Assembly: GCF_900169075.1 (NCBI RefSeq)
Contig: NZ_LT827015.1
Span: forward strand, 310,001-374,000
Direction of reading: 5' to 3'
DNA: 64,000 nt
Source of the DNA: Chryseobacterium phocaeense
Lineage (GTDB): Bacteria > Bacteroidota > Bacteroidia > Flavobacteriales > Weeksellaceae
Position 1 is the stretch's first letter, and every line of letters starts with the position of its first letter. Both the position numbers and the translations under genes were made by a program. The notes below the pieces were generated by a model that saw only the letters and a program-made list of their open reading frames with translations, was not told the origin of the DNA and searched no databases. This document shows positions 25,363 to 34,644 of this stretch, piece by piece.

Positions 25363-26610
25363 TTAAACCGTTGGAATAATTTTTCCGGAAACTTCACCAA
25401 AGCCTACTCTTACTCCGTCTTTTTCTGCCCAGGCTTTCATCGTAACGGTATCATTATCTTCAATGAACTTTCTTTCCTGGCCGTTGCTTAGCTGTAGCGG
25501 ATTTTGCCCTCTCCAGGTTAATTCCAGCATAGATCCGAAAGATTTTGGATCACTACCTGAAATGGTTCCGCTGGCATACATATCGCCAACCTCCACATTA
25601 CAGCCGTTTACGGTATGATGGGCTAACTGCTGGGTCATATTCCAGTACATATGTTTGTAATTGCTTTCGCAAACAAGGTTTTCTTCACCATTTTCGGGCT
25701 GGATATAGACTTCAAGGTTGATATCATAATTTTTATCGCCTTCAAATTTTAAATAGTCTAAAACTTCAGGATCCTGTTTTGGAGAAGCGGTTCTGAAGGG
25801 TTCAAGGGCTTCAAGGGTAACGACCCAAGGAGAAATGGATGAACCAAAGTTCTTGGCAAGGAACGGCCCCAGTGGAACATATTCCCAGGCCTGGATATCT
25901 CTTGCTGACCAGTCGTTGAATACCACCATTCCGAAAATAGCATCTTCAGCGTCTTTTGTAGAGATGCTTTCGCCCATTTCCGTATTCTTGTTGATGATGA
26001 AAGCCATTTCCAGCTCAAAATCCAACTGCTTGCTTGGTCCGAATAGCGGTTTTTCTGCATCTGCAGGTTTGGTCTGGCCTTTCGGACGGTTAATATCTGT
26101 TCCTGAAACCACAATAGAGGAAGCTCTTCCGTGATAGCCTACCGGAAGGTGTTTCCAGTTGGGAAGAAGTGCATTGGCAGGATCGCGGAACATTTTTCCT
26201 ACATTCGTGGCATGCTCGATGCTGCTGTAAAAATCGGTATAATTCGGGATGTGTACAGGCATCATCATTTTTACTTTATCCAGGTCATAGAATGCATCCT
26301 CGATGGTTTTTTCATCCTTGGACAAAGCAGAACCTTCCTGAAGGATTTCCTGAATTCTGGCGCGGACTGCGTTGGTGGTCGGTTTTCCCAATTCGATAAA
26401 CTCGTTGATAGTATAGGCTTCAAAAACATTGTCGCCCAATCCTTCAATGTCTTCAAAATAACCAAGGTCATACAGGGTGGCAAGATCAACAACCTGATCT
26501 CCGATCCTTGTACAGCATCCGATATATTCTTTATTAAAAACTGCTACTCCGAAAGGAATATTATGTATAGAAAAGTCTGAATCTGAAGAATATTCTACAA
26601 ATGATTTCAT
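25363..26610 (-). CDS. fahA: Fumarylacetoacetase
   Basis: Last step of tyrosine/homogentisate breakdown: fumarylacetoacetate to fumarate and acetoacetate. The 415-residue length is right for the eukaryotic-type enzyme. Seen are the N-terminal SH3-like part (IPFGVAVF), DFYSSIEHATNVGKMFR with the catalytic His-containing segment, VGYHGRASSIVVSGT, the metal ligands DFELEMAFI and FNDWSARDIQAWEYVPLGPF, and GDMYASGTISG. hppD and hmgA lie on the same strand nearby. The inverted-repeat element ends five bases past the stop. Confidence 0.95.
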   Translation of the reverse strand: MKSFVEYSSDSDFSIHNIPFGVAVFNKEYIGCCTRIGDQVVDLATLYDLGYFEDIEGLGDNVFEAYTINEFIELGKPTTNAVRARIQEILQEGSALSKDEKTIEDAFYDLDKVKMMMPVHIPNYTDFYSSIEHATNVGKMFRDPANALLPNWKHLPVGYHGRASSIVVSGTDINRPKGQTKPADAEKPLFGPSKQLDFELEMAFIINKNTEMGESISTKDAEDAIFGMVVFNDWSARDIQAWEYVPLGPFLAKNFGSSISPWVVTLEALEPFRTASPKQDPEVLDYLKFEGDKNYDINLEVYIQPENGEENLVCESNYKHMYWNMTQQLAHHTVNGCNVEVGDMYASGTISGSDPKSFGSMLELTWRGQNPLQLSNGQERKFIEDNDTVTMKAWAEKDGVRVGFGEVSGKIIPTV

Positions 26611-26682
26611 AATGTTTTGGAATTAAATTAAAATGGTAAGATAACAAATCTGTGAAGATATGCTATCCTGATTTTTTGGGAA

Positions 26683-27141
26683 TTATTTCTTTTTGGAATA
26701 AGAGGCTTCATCAATCCATCTGGCTTTTGTATTGACGTCTATCAGATACAGGATATCGTCCTGTTTGGTCAGCAGCAGAGTTTTGGTTACCGGCATCGGA
26801 ACTTTTTTATTTTCAAGCTTGTCTGCCCGCAGGGAAATGATGTTTTTTCTTCTGACAATATCACCTGTAAAAACATTTGAGCTGCTTTCTCCCGTTGCTT
26901 TGTCATCAAAAACTTCCACATAGGTAGCATTGTTTCCTTTGATGATGATGAAATCCCTTTCTGTATGATCTGCCTCATCTTTGATGAAAACAAATTTTTT
27001 GTTGTCAATATTTACACTTTCAAGATGCTGATTGATTCCTTTTCTTGCTTCCAGGCGGTTAAGGATTTCATTCAGGGTACCATACTGAGCTTTAAGCCCT
27101 AAAGTTCCAAAAAATAAAATCCCGATTAAAATTTTTCTCAT
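26683..27141 (-). CDS. Hypothetical exported protein
   Basis: 152 residues: a signal peptide (MRKILIGILFFGTLGLKAQ) followed by a beta-rich domain of unknown function (RLEARKGINQHLESVNIDN... KARWIDEASYSKKK). I recognise no motif. It lies between hppD and the fumarylacetoacetase gene with about 70-base gaps on each side, so it may be co-transcribed by position only. Confidence 0.75.
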   Translation of the reverse strand: MRKILIGILFFGTLGLKAQYGTLNEILNRLEARKGINQHLESVNIDNKKFVFIKDEADHTERDFIIIKGNNATYVEVFDDKATGESSSNVFTGDIVRRKNIISLRADKLENKKVPMPVTKTLLLTKQDDILYLIDVNTKARWIDEASYSKKK

Positions 27142-27211
27142 AATATGTGCTTTTATAAAAAAGTTTTGTCAAGACTGTTCATCCTGACAAAACTTATTAT
27201 TTAATTGTAAA

Positions 27212-28342
27212 TTAAAGATTTCCTCTTCGCTCTTGCTCTCTTTCCAGTGCTTCGAATAATGCTTTGAAGTTTCCGGCACCAAAACTCTGTGCACCGTGTC
27301 TTTCAATGATTTCGAAGAAAAGGGTAGGGCGGTCTTCTACAGGCTTCGTAAAGATCTGAAGCAGATAACCTTCTTCATCATGATCAATAAGGATGCCTAA
27401 CTGCTGTAATTTTTTAATATCTTCATCAATATGGCCCACTCTTTCCGGAACCATATCGTAATAAGCCTCTGGTGGAGCGGAAAGGAACTCTACACCACGC
27501 TTCTTCAGTTCAGTTACGGTGTGGATGATATCCTTTGTAGCCACAGCAATGTGCTGAACGCCTTCTCCTTCATAGAAATCAAGATATTCTTCTACCTGGG
27601 ATTTCTTTTTACCTTCTGCAGGCTCATTGATAGGGAATTTTGCATATCCGTTTCCGTTGGACATTACTTTAGACATTAAAGCTGAATATTCCGTATTGAT
27701 CTGTTTGTCGTCAAAAGAAAGGATGTTTACAAATCCCATTACTTTTTCGTACCATTCCACAGTGGGGATCATTCTGTTCCAGTCTACATTTCCTACACAG
27801 TGGTCTACATATAATAAACCTGCCTCTTCAGGATTGTAGTCACTTTCCCACTTTTCATATCCTGGCATGAAAGCTCCGGTGTAATTTTTTCTTTCGATGA
27901 ACATGTGTACTGTTTCACCGTAGGTATAAATTCCGGACATTCTCACTTCTCCGCTGTCATCTGTTAAAGTAACCGGCTCCAGGTAAGGTTTTCCGCCTCT
28001 TTTTGTAGTTTCTTCGAAAGCCTGGTACGCGTCATCTACCCAAAGTGCCAAAATTTTCACTCCATCACCGTGTTTTTTTACGTGTTCGCTGATTGGTGAT
28101 TCGGATTTAAGCCCGGTTGTTAGTACCAATCTTATCTTCCCCTGTTGAAGAACATAAGAAGCACGGTCTCTTACTCCTGTTTCAGGACCCGCATATGCTA
28201 CAGACTGAAAACCGAAAGCGGTTTTATAATAATGGGCAGCCTGTTTTGCATTTCCTACATAAAACTCAATGTAATCTGTACCGTTGATCGGTAAAAAATT
28301 CTCAGCTTGAGCAATTTTTTCGGCAAATGTAAGTGTTGACAT
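27212..28342 (-). CDS. hppD: 4-hydroxyphenylpyruvate dioxygenase
   Basis: A 376-residue Fe(II) dioxygenase converting 4-hydroxyphenylpyruvate to homogentisate. Two vicinal-oxygen-chelate halves are visible: FYVGNAKQAAHYYKTAFGF and DHCVGNVDWNRM with the first iron histidine, EGVQHIAVATKDI with the second, and FFEIIERHG with the iron glutamate. The SFGAGNFKALFEALE end is typical. It starts the tyrosine-degradation run on this strand; no exact promoter was found upstream. Confidence 0.96.
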   Translation of the reverse strand: MSTLTFAEKIAQAENFLPINGTDYIEFYVGNAKQAAHYYKTAFGFQSVAYAGPETGVRDRASYVLQQGKIRLVLTTGLKSESPISEHVKKHGDGVKILALWVDDAYQAFEETTKRGGKPYLEPVTLTDDSGEVRMSGIYTYGETVHMFIERKNYTGAFMPGYEKWESDYNPEEAGLLYVDHCVGNVDWNRMIPTVEWYEKVMGFVNILSFDDKQINTEYSALMSKVMSNGNGYAKFPINEPAEGKKKSQVEEYLDFYEGEGVQHIAVATKDIIHTVTELKKRGVEFLSAPPEAYYDMVPERVGHIDEDIKKLQQLGILIDHDEEGYLLQIFTKPVEDRPTLFFEIIERHGAQSFGAGNFKALFEALEREQERRGNL

Positions 28343-28548
28343 AGTTCTATTTTTACTTTTATTTTAATGTATGCAAATTACAAAAATCTTATAAATAGCG
28401 AAAATATTGGGGAGGATTCCTGAAATATACTTAACATAAAATTAAAGAAGTGTTCATTTAAGTATATTTAAGTTTCTTTATAATAAAAAGGGTTGTCTAC
28501 ATTTGTTATCACAAAGAACAAGTGAAAAAAAGAATATTTTCGAAACAG

Positions 28549-28575
28549 GAAAGCCGTAGAACTTCTACGGCTTTC
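28549..28575 (-). terminator. Terminator behind the 264-residue hypothetical gene
   Basis: AAAGCCGTAGAA / TTCTACGGCTTT makes a 12-bp perfect stem with a short loop, followed by T-rich DNA in the minus direction. It begins directly after the stop at 28577. Confidence 0.88.
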
Positions 28576-28576
28576 T

Positions 28577-29371
28577 TTATTTTTCTATTTCAAATTTCCT
28601 GTTCAGTCTTCCGGCATCGGGATTATAGTTGTCCCAGATCTTCCATACATTGTCTATTTTTCGGATAAAATAGATCTGGGTATTGAGCTGATTCACAAAA
28701 TGTTCCTCTCCGGTTTCCCCTACTTTAAACAGAAGATTCCAGAACTCTTGGGTTTCCAGTATTTTTTTATCCGGTTCATCCGTCACCAGATGAATATCAA
28801 AAACTTCATAGTTGGAACGGTTGTTTTTGGTGACCAGCTGAAAATCCCGTTCACATAATTCTTTGCTGAACTGTGAAGTTCTTTCTAAAAATGGCGAGCC
28901 GCTAAAGACCAGCTCCTGAAAAATTTCAGTTTTATGATCCGGAAAATTTTTGTAAAACTCAAACGTGGTGGCGCAGTAATCATACACCATTTTTGTAAGA
29001 AACTCCAGGCTGCCGGCGGGTTCTTTTTCGCGGTTATTTAACTTTAAAGATTGTATATAATCATTTAAGTCCTTATAACCAAGGAAAATACAGATCTTAT
29101 CCAGTGTTTTCAGGAACCTGAGATCATTATGGGTTTTATCCTGATAATCATTTTCAAAAAAACGCTGTAACGTAACGTGTGATATTGTATTGCCTATTTC
29201 AAATTTTTTTCCGCCTTTTAGTTCTTCAGCTTCAGATAATTCATCCTTTATAATTTCGGAAAGAATAATATAATGGCTTCTCTTCCATTCACTCACATTC
29301 CCCAAAACAGAATTCCTTACCTTAGAATGTTTTTCAACTTCTTCCCGTATTGAATTATATATCGTTTTCAA
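28577..29371 (-). CDS. Hypothetical protein with HTH-like N-terminal region
   Basis: 264 residues, no signal peptide. Residues about 60-108 (ISHVTLQRFFEND, then LRFLKTLDKICIFLGYKDLNDYI) resemble the small helical region found at the N-terminus of many Bacteroidota proteins (T-L-R-R-F-F ... LD.I..YLGY..), which looks like a degenerate helix-turn-helix. The C-terminal half has a ketosteroid-isomerase/NTF2-like flavour (NQLNTQIYFIRKIDNVWKIWD) but this is weak. Function unknown. Single gene with strong terminator behind it. Confidence 0.72.
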   Translation of the reverse strand: MKTIYNSIREEVEKHSKVRNSVLGNVSEWKRSHYIILSEIIKDELSEAEELKGGKKFEIGNTISHVTLQRFFENDYQDKTHNDLRFLKTLDKICIFLGYKDLNDYIQSLKLNNREKEPAGSLEFLTKMVYDYCATTFEFYKNFPDHKTEIFQELVFSGSPFLERTSQFSKELCERDFQLVTKNNRSNYEVFDIHLVTDEPDKKILETQEFWNLLFKVGETGEEHFVNQLNTQIYFIRKIDNVWKIWDNYNPDAGRLNRKFEIEK

Positions 29372-29507
29372 TTTCCTTGGTTTTGAATGAGTTTATCAAA
29401 AACACTGCCAAATGTTAAAGTTTTATTAAGATTCATTTTGTTTTTATTCATAAAAACACACACCTCACTTTTGAGAGATATGTTATATAAACTTTAAAAT
29501 ATTATTT

Positions 29508-30782
29508 TTATTGTTTAAACCTTTCGTAAGCAGCTCTTTCCAGCATTTCCCTGTCGTCCGGATGGGCAATACTGATCAGTTCCTGCGCTCGCTGTCGTAG
29601 GTTTTTACCATAAAGATAGGCTGTGCCATATTCGGTTACTACATAATGAATATGCCCTCTTGTTGTTACCACCCCTGCTCCCTGCTTAAGGAAAGGAACG
29701 ATTCTCGAAACTCCTTTTTTGGTTCTTGAAGTGATGGCAATGATCGGTTTTCCGTCTTCACTTAAAGCAGCTCCTCTCATAAAATCCATCTGTCCTCCGA
29801 TTCCGCTGTACTGAAGTGTTCCGATGGAATCTGCACAAACCTGCCCTGTAAGGTCTATTTCAATGGCAGAATTGATGGCTACCATCTTTTTGTTCCTCAT
29901 GATATTGATCGGGAAATTGACGTCACTTACATCCTTGAATGCAAAAACGGTATTGTCATCCACATAATCATACAGTTTTCTTGTTCCGAAACAGAAACTG
30001 GTGATTGTCTTATTATCGTTGTAGCCTTTATATTTATTATTGATCACATCATTCTGGATCAGGTCTATCACCCCGTCACTCAGCATTTCCGTATGAACTC
30101 CAAGGTCTTTGTGATTGTTCAGGCATTTAAGCACGGCGTCAGGAATGGTCCCGATCCCCATCTGTAAGGTTGATCTGTCCTCAATAAGCTCTGCCACATT
30201 TTTTCCCACCAGCATTTCCTCAGGACCCACCTTTGAACCATAATCTACGGTAGGAAGTTCCTCTTCATGCCATACCAGCTTATGGATCCGGCTGATATGG
30301 ATCATCCCGTCTCCGTGCGTTCTCGGCATTAATGGATTGACGATGGCAACAATGAGTTTGGCCGTATCCACAGCTGCTCTGGCCACATCCACAGAAGTTC
30401 CAAGGGTACAGAATCCATGTCTGTCCGGTGGAGAAACCGTTACTAAGGCCACATCCAGCGGCAGGATATTTTTTCTGAATAAAATAGGGATCTCACTGAG
30501 GAAAACGGGAACAAAATCTCCGCGGTCAGAATTCACTGCATCCCGCACCGGAGTGGATACAAATAGAGAGTTGACAAAGAAACTGTTCTTGTATTCCGGC
30601 TTTGCTATTTCCACGTTTCCCTGCTGGGTAATGGAAACCATTTCTACATTTTCCAGGCGATGGGACTGTCTTGCCAGCTCATCAATTAAATAATTCGGGG
30701 TGCATGCACTTCCGTGGAAAAATACGCGGTTTCCGCTTTTTACTGTATATATCGCTTCTTCTGCACTAATATAATTGTACAT
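29508..30782 (-). CDS. Acetyl-CoA hydrolase/transferase family protein (4-hydroxybutyrate CoA-transferase-like)
   Basis: 424 residues of the family I CoA-transferase type with two alpha/beta domains. Motifs: FFHGSACTPNYL near the start, VSPPDRHGFCTLG, the GIGTIPDAVLKCL CoA-binding loop, GVHTEMLSDGV with the catalytic glutamate, and GIGGQMDFMRGA. It is 24 bases downstream of hmgA, so probably the same transcript. Acetoacetate formed by fumarylacetoacetase must be activated to acetoacetyl-CoA, a role this enzyme could plausibly fill; that is inference, and other acyl-CoA substrates are possible. Confidence 0.88.
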   Translation of the reverse strand: MYNYISAEEAIYTVKSGNRVFFHGSACTPNYLIDELARQSHRLENVEMVSITQQGNVEIAKPEYKNSFFVNSLFVSTPVRDAVNSDRGDFVPVFLSEIPILFRKNILPLDVALVTVSPPDRHGFCTLGTSVDVARAAVDTAKLIVAIVNPLMPRTHGDGMIHISRIHKLVWHEEELPTVDYGSKVGPEEMLVGKNVAELIEDRSTLQMGIGTIPDAVLKCLNNHKDLGVHTEMLSDGVIDLIQNDVINNKYKGYNDNKTITSFCFGTRKLYDYVDDNTVFAFKDVSDVNFPINIMRNKKMVAINSAIEIDLTGQVCADSIGTLQYSGIGGQMDFMRGAALSEDGKPIIAITSRTKKGVSRIVPFLKQGAGVVTTRGHIHYVVTEYGTAYLYGKNLRQRAQELISIAHPDDREMLERAAYERFKQ

Positions 30783-30806
30783 AATGAAATTTTTATGGGT
30801 GATTTT

Positions 30807-31994
30807 TTATTCCTGTGAACGGTCTTCCATGGTTTTGTCAGATTCCTCCAGCCATGAGGTTTTATAGGATGGATCTTCCACTTTTAAGGCTTCTTCAGTG
30901 ATTTTCAGCGGACGGAAAGGATCTACCATCACGGCATATTCTTCAGTGAATTTTTTTCCGATACTTCTTTCCATAGCTCCAGGGTGAGGTCCGTGTACGA
31001 TGCCTCCAGGGTGTAAGGTGAAGTCCATCAGGTCAATATGGTTACGGCTCATGAAGTCACCTTCCGTATAGAATAAAACTTCATCGGAATCGATGTTTGA
31101 ATGGTTGTATGGAGCCGGAATTGCCAATGGATGGTAATCGTACATTCTGGCACAGAACGAGCAGACTACGAAATTATGGCCTTCAAAATTCTGGTGTATT
31201 GGCGGCGGTTGGTGAATTCTTCCTGTAATAGGTTCAAAATTCTTGATATTAAATTTATACGGATAAAAATAGCCATCCCAGCCTACGACATCAAACGGAT
31301 GGGTGGCGTAGATGAAATCCGTGATCTGGTTTTCCTTTTTTACTTTAATTAAAAATTCTCCTTTTTCGTCCACAGGTTCTTTGAAAACCGGAGCGATCAT
31401 ATCTCTTTCGCAGAACGGAGAATGTTCCAGCAGCTGTCCGAATTCATTTCTGTAACGCTTTGGTGTGTAAATAGGAGAGTGGCTTTCAAGCACAAAAAAC
31501 ACCGTGTCTTCGGATTTGAGTTCCACCTGGTAAATGGTTCCTCTCGGAATGATAAGATAATCACCTGTTACAAATTCCAGGTCACCAACAAAAGTTTTCA
31601 GAATCCCGGTGCCCTGGTGTACGTATAGAAGTTCATCACATTCAGCGTTTTTATAGAAATAATCCATAGATTTTCTCGGCTTGGATAATCCCATTTTCAG
31701 GTCATTGTTCATCAGAAGGATCTTTCTGCTGTCCATAAAATCGTCCTCAGGCGTTACATTCATTCCCTTAAACATTCTCGGAGCCACATTTTTCTCTACC
31801 GCAATCTTTGGTGTCACATCTTTGGCCGGACCAATGGATTTTATCTGGGTTGGGCGGTGTATATGATAAAGCAGTGAGGAAATTCCGTGAAAGCCTTCTG
31901 TTCCGAAAAGCTGTTCATAGTAAAATTTATCTTCCGGTGATTTAAAAATCGTATGTCTTTTTGGTGGGATGTTTCCCGCGTGATGATATCTCAT
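30807..31994 (-). CDS. hmgA: Homogentisate 1,2-dioxygenase
   Basis: 395-residue Fe(II) ring-cleaving dioxygenase giving maleylacetoacetate. The cupin metal region is clear: ARMYDYHPLAIPAPYNHSN, DEVLFYTEGDFMSR with the glutamate and the DFTLHPGGIVHGPHPG histidines. It is shorter than the mammalian form but normal for Bacteroidota. A promoter in the divergent spacer (TAAATTTG, minus strand 32024-32017) precedes it. Together with hppD and fumarylacetoacetase it completes the tyrosine path except for maleylacetoacetate isomerase, which is not in this window. Confidence 0.93.
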   Translation of the reverse strand: MRYHHAGNIPPKRHTIFKSPEDKFYYEQLFGTEGFHGISSLLYHIHRPTQIKSIGPAKDVTPKIAVEKNVAPRMFKGMNVTPEDDFMDSRKILLMNNDLKMGLSKPRKSMDYFYKNAECDELLYVHQGTGILKTFVGDLEFVTGDYLIIPRGTIYQVELKSEDTVFFVLESHSPIYTPKRYRNEFGQLLEHSPFCERDMIAPVFKEPVDEKGEFLIKVKKENQITDFIYATHPFDVVGWDGYFYPYKFNIKNFEPITGRIHQPPPIHQNFEGHNFVVCSFCARMYDYHPLAIPAPYNHSNIDSDEVLFYTEGDFMSRNHIDLMDFTLHPGGIVHGPHPGAMERSIGKKFTEEYAVMVDPFRPLKITEEALKVEDPSYKTSWLEESDKTMEDRSQE

Positions 31995-32016
31995 TTTACT
32001 TTTATATGTAGTTTCT

Positions 32017-32049
32017 CAAATTTAGTCATTTTTCGCGAATTGATTTCAA
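32017..32049 (-). promoter_or_regulatory. Promoter of hmgA
   Basis: Minus strand: TTG (32049-32047), a 22-base spacer and TAAATTTG (32024-32017), 22 bases before the ATG. The -7 box is exact, the spacing at the long end. Confidence 0.55.
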
Positions 32050-32066
32050 CAACATTTATCATGGTG

Positions 32067-32097
32067 TTTGGTAATTCAAAAATAATTGTTAGATTTG
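32067..32097 (+). promoter_or_regulatory. Promoter of TonB receptor 2 and the coupled thioredoxin
   Basis: TTTG (32067-32070), 19 bases, TAGATTTG (32090-32097); ATG at 32116. Divergent from the hmgA promoter with which it shares a 73-base region. Confidence 0.75.
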
Positions 32098-32115
32098 TCT
32101 AACAATTTTGATTTC

Positions 32116-34185
32116 ATGAAGCGAATACTATTTTTTTCTGTTTTTTTATCCTCTTTTTGTTTTGCTCAGGAAAGCGACAGCCTGAATGTACAGCAACCTT
32201 TACAAAGAGATTCTGCAGCAGTGCCCAAAGCAAGTGTGAAAACCAATGCTATTGATGATGTGGTGATGACCGGAAGTTTAAAACCGTTCAGCAGGTCAAA
32301 AAGTCCTGTTGCTGTAGAGGTGTACAGCCAGAAGTTTTTCCAGAAAAATCCTACTCCAAGTATTTTTGAAGCCATTGCCATGGTGAATGGAGTAAAACCT
32401 CAGCTGAACTGTTCCGTTTGTAATACCGGAGACATTCATATCAATGGTCTGGAAGGGCCTTATACCATGATCCTGATCGATGGAATGCCTATCGTAAGTT
32501 CACTTTCAACGGTATATGGTTTAAGCGGAATTCCCAACAGCCTTGTTGACAGGATTGAGGTGGTAAAAGGTCCGGCCTCTTCTATTTATGGTTCTGAAGC
32601 CATGGGGGGCGTGATCAATATTATCACTAAAAATGCGCTGACCGCTCCAAAATTAAGTGTAGATCTGATGACCAGCACCTGGAGTGAAAATAATCTTGAT
32701 CTTTCAACAAAATTCAATGTTGGTAAAAATGCGGCAGCACTGTTAAGTTTAAATTATTTCAGTTTTAAGGAAAGAATAGATCAGAACAAAGACAATTTTA
32801 CCGATTCGGCATTGCAGAGCAGGATTTCTGTTTTTAATAAATGGAATTTCCAGCGAAAGGAAAACCGCCAGGCAAGTTTTGCCCTGAGATATCTGTATGA
32901 AGACCGTTTCGGAGGCGAGATGCAGTGGAACAAGTCTTACCGTGGAAGCGGTGATGTATACGGTGAAAGTATTTATACCAACAGAGCGGAAGTTTTTGGA
33001 CTGTATCAATGGCCTTTAAAGGAATATATTGTGACCCAGTTTTCCTATAACTACCATGACCAGAATTCTTTTTATGGCAGCAATCCCTATGATGCCCTTC
33101 AGAAAGTAGCATTTGCACAGACTTACTGGAGTAAAAAAATAGGGCAGCATGATCTTACAGGAGGAATTACATTTAAAAGAACATTTTATGATGACAATAC
33201 ACCCGGAACTTTGTCTTCAGACGGAATCACAAATGCACCGATGAAGTCTCCGATCTGGGGAGCTTTTGTTCAGGACCAATGGGATATCAATGATAAGCAT
33301 ACGTTATTGGTTGGATATCGTTTTGATTATGACAAGATCCACCACGAAGTTCATTCCCCAAGATTTGCATGGAAATTTTCCCCGAACCCTTACCACACTT
33401 TACGATTCAATTTTGGAACCGGATTCAGGGTGGTGAATCTGTTTACGGAAGATCATGCGGCACTCACAGGCTCGCGGGAAGTAGTGATCAAATCTGATCT
33501 GAAGCCAGAGAGATCAGTCAATGGAAATTTAAATTATATCTGGAAAATTCCGGTGGGAAGCCGTATGCTGCAATTGGATGCTTCTGCATTTTACACCTAT
33601 TTCAGCAATAAGATCGTAGGGGATTTTGATACGGATCCTGATAAAATTATTTATGATAACCTCCACGGATACGGAATTTCAAGGGGTGCTTCACTGAATG
33701 TAGATTACAACTTCAATTTCCCACTGAGCATTAATCTGGGGGTGACTTATCTTGATGTATATCAGAAATTTGACGGTGAGACTGAAAAATCACAACAGCT
33801 TCATGCACCAAAGTGGAGTGGGACCTATAATCTTTCCTATAAGTTCCCGCATAACCTGACGGTGGATTTTACAGGACAATTCTACGGACCGATGAGGCTT
33901 CCTGTATTACCGAATGACTACCGTCCGGAGTATTCACCTTTTTATTCTTTGGCCAATATCCAGGTTTCCAAAAGCTTCAGATCAGGCTTTGAAGTATATT
34001 GCGGGATTAAAAACCTTTTCAATTTCACCCCGAAAGATCCATTGATGAGACCGTTTGACCCGTTTGATAAATATGTGGACGACCCTGTAAACAATCCCAA
34101 CCATTATACTTTTGATACGGCATATGGCTATGCTCCTATGCAGAAGATCAGAGGTTTTCTGGGGGTAAAATATACTTTGAAATGA
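32116..34185 (+). CDS. TonB-dependent receptor with cysteine pair in the plug domain
   Basis: The start at 32116 gives a signal peptide (MKRILFFSVFLSSFCFAQ); a longer frame from 32086 overlaps the promoter. About 689 residues: TonB-box region (IDDVVMTGSLKPFS), plug (FEAIAMVNGVKPQLNCSVCN, then TGDIHINGLEGPYTMILIDG), and a barrel. Cys99 and Cys102 form a CxxC at the plug loop before DIHINGLE, an uncommon place for paired cysteines. The plug otherwise resembles heme/metal-type receptors. It overlaps the next gene (ATGA), so it works with the thioredoxin-like protein. Substrate unknown; metal or a reducible ligand is possible. Confidence 0.9.
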   Translation: MKRILFFSVFLSSFCFAQESDSLNVQQPLQRDSAAVPKASVKTNAIDDVVMTGSLKPFSRSKSPVAVEVYSQKFFQKNPTPSIFEAIAMVNGVKPQLNCSVCNTGDIHINGLEGPYTMILIDGMPIVSSLSTVYGLSGIPNSLVDRIEVVKGPASSIYGSEAMGGVINIITKNALTAPKLSVDLMTSTWSENNLDLSTKFNVGKNAAALLSLNYFSFKERIDQNKDNFTDSALQSRISVFNKWNFQRKENRQASFALRYLYEDRFGGEMQWNKSYRGSGDVYGESIYTNRAEVFGLYQWPLKEYIVTQFSYNYHDQNSFYGSNPYDALQKVAFAQTYWSKKIGQHDLTGGITFKRTFYDDNTPGTLSSDGITNAPMKSPIWGAFVQDQWDINDKHTLLVGYRFDYDKIHHEVHSPRFAWKFSPNPYHTLRFNFGTGFRVVNLFTEDHAALTGSREVVIKSDLKPERSVNGNLNYIWKIPVGSRMLQLDASAFYTYFSNKIVGDFDTDPDKIIYDNLHGYGISRGASLNVDYNFNFPLSINLGVTYLDVYQKFDGETEKSQQLHAPKWSGTYNLSYKFPHNLTVDFTGQFYGPMRLPVLPNDYRPEYSPFYSLANIQVSKSFRSGFEVYCGIKNLFNFTPKDPLMRPFDPFDKYVDDPVNNPNHYTFDTAYGYAPMQKIRGFLGVKYTLK

Positions 34186-34643
34186 GAATTTTTATTTTAT
34201 TTTTAATGTTAGTGCCCTGTTTTTATCTGTCTCAGATGAAGACAGGCACTTTTTCCGATCTTGAATCCCTGATGGAAAAAGATCCGAAACCTGTCATCAT
34301 CCATTTGTATACAGACTGGTGCTCAGTCTGTAAAATGGAGAAATATAATCTGAATAAAGACAAAGAAGCTGTAGATCTGGTTAATGACAATTTTTATCTG
34401 GTCAATTTTGAAGCTGAAAAAACGAAGGAAAAGATAACGTTTCAGGGAAAAGAGTTCGGATATCTGCCGAATGGAAGTTCAGGAATTCATGAGCTGGCTC
34501 TGGCGCTGTCCAGAAATAAGGATCAGCCTGTCTATCCTTTGTGGATCATTCTTGATAAAGATCAGAAACTGGTATACTACCATGAAGGCATGCTGAAGCC
34601 AGAAACCATGAAGCAGAAACTTCTGGAAATTTCTGCTTTGTAG
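34182..34643 (+). CDS. Exported thioredoxin-family protein
   Basis: 153 residues: signal peptide (MRIFILFLMLVPCFYLSQ), then a thioredoxin fold with active site DWCSVCKMEK (Cys47, Cys50) and VIIHLYTDW before it. The short fold resembles the DUF255/thioredoxin_7 group used in periplasmic disulfide reduction or cofactor assembly. The ATG overlaps the stop of the TonB receptor (ATGA), a strong coupling. A working idea is that it reduces the CxxC in the receptor plug or its cargo. Confidence 0.88.
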   Translation: MRIFILFLMLVPCFYLSQMKTGTFSDLESLMEKDPKPVIIHLYTDWCSVCKMEKYNLNKDKEAVDLVNDNFYLVNFEAEKTKEKITFQGKEFGYLPNGSSGIHELALALSRNKDQPVYPLWIILDKDQKLVYYHEGMLKPETMKQKLLEISAL

Positions 34644-34644
34644 C

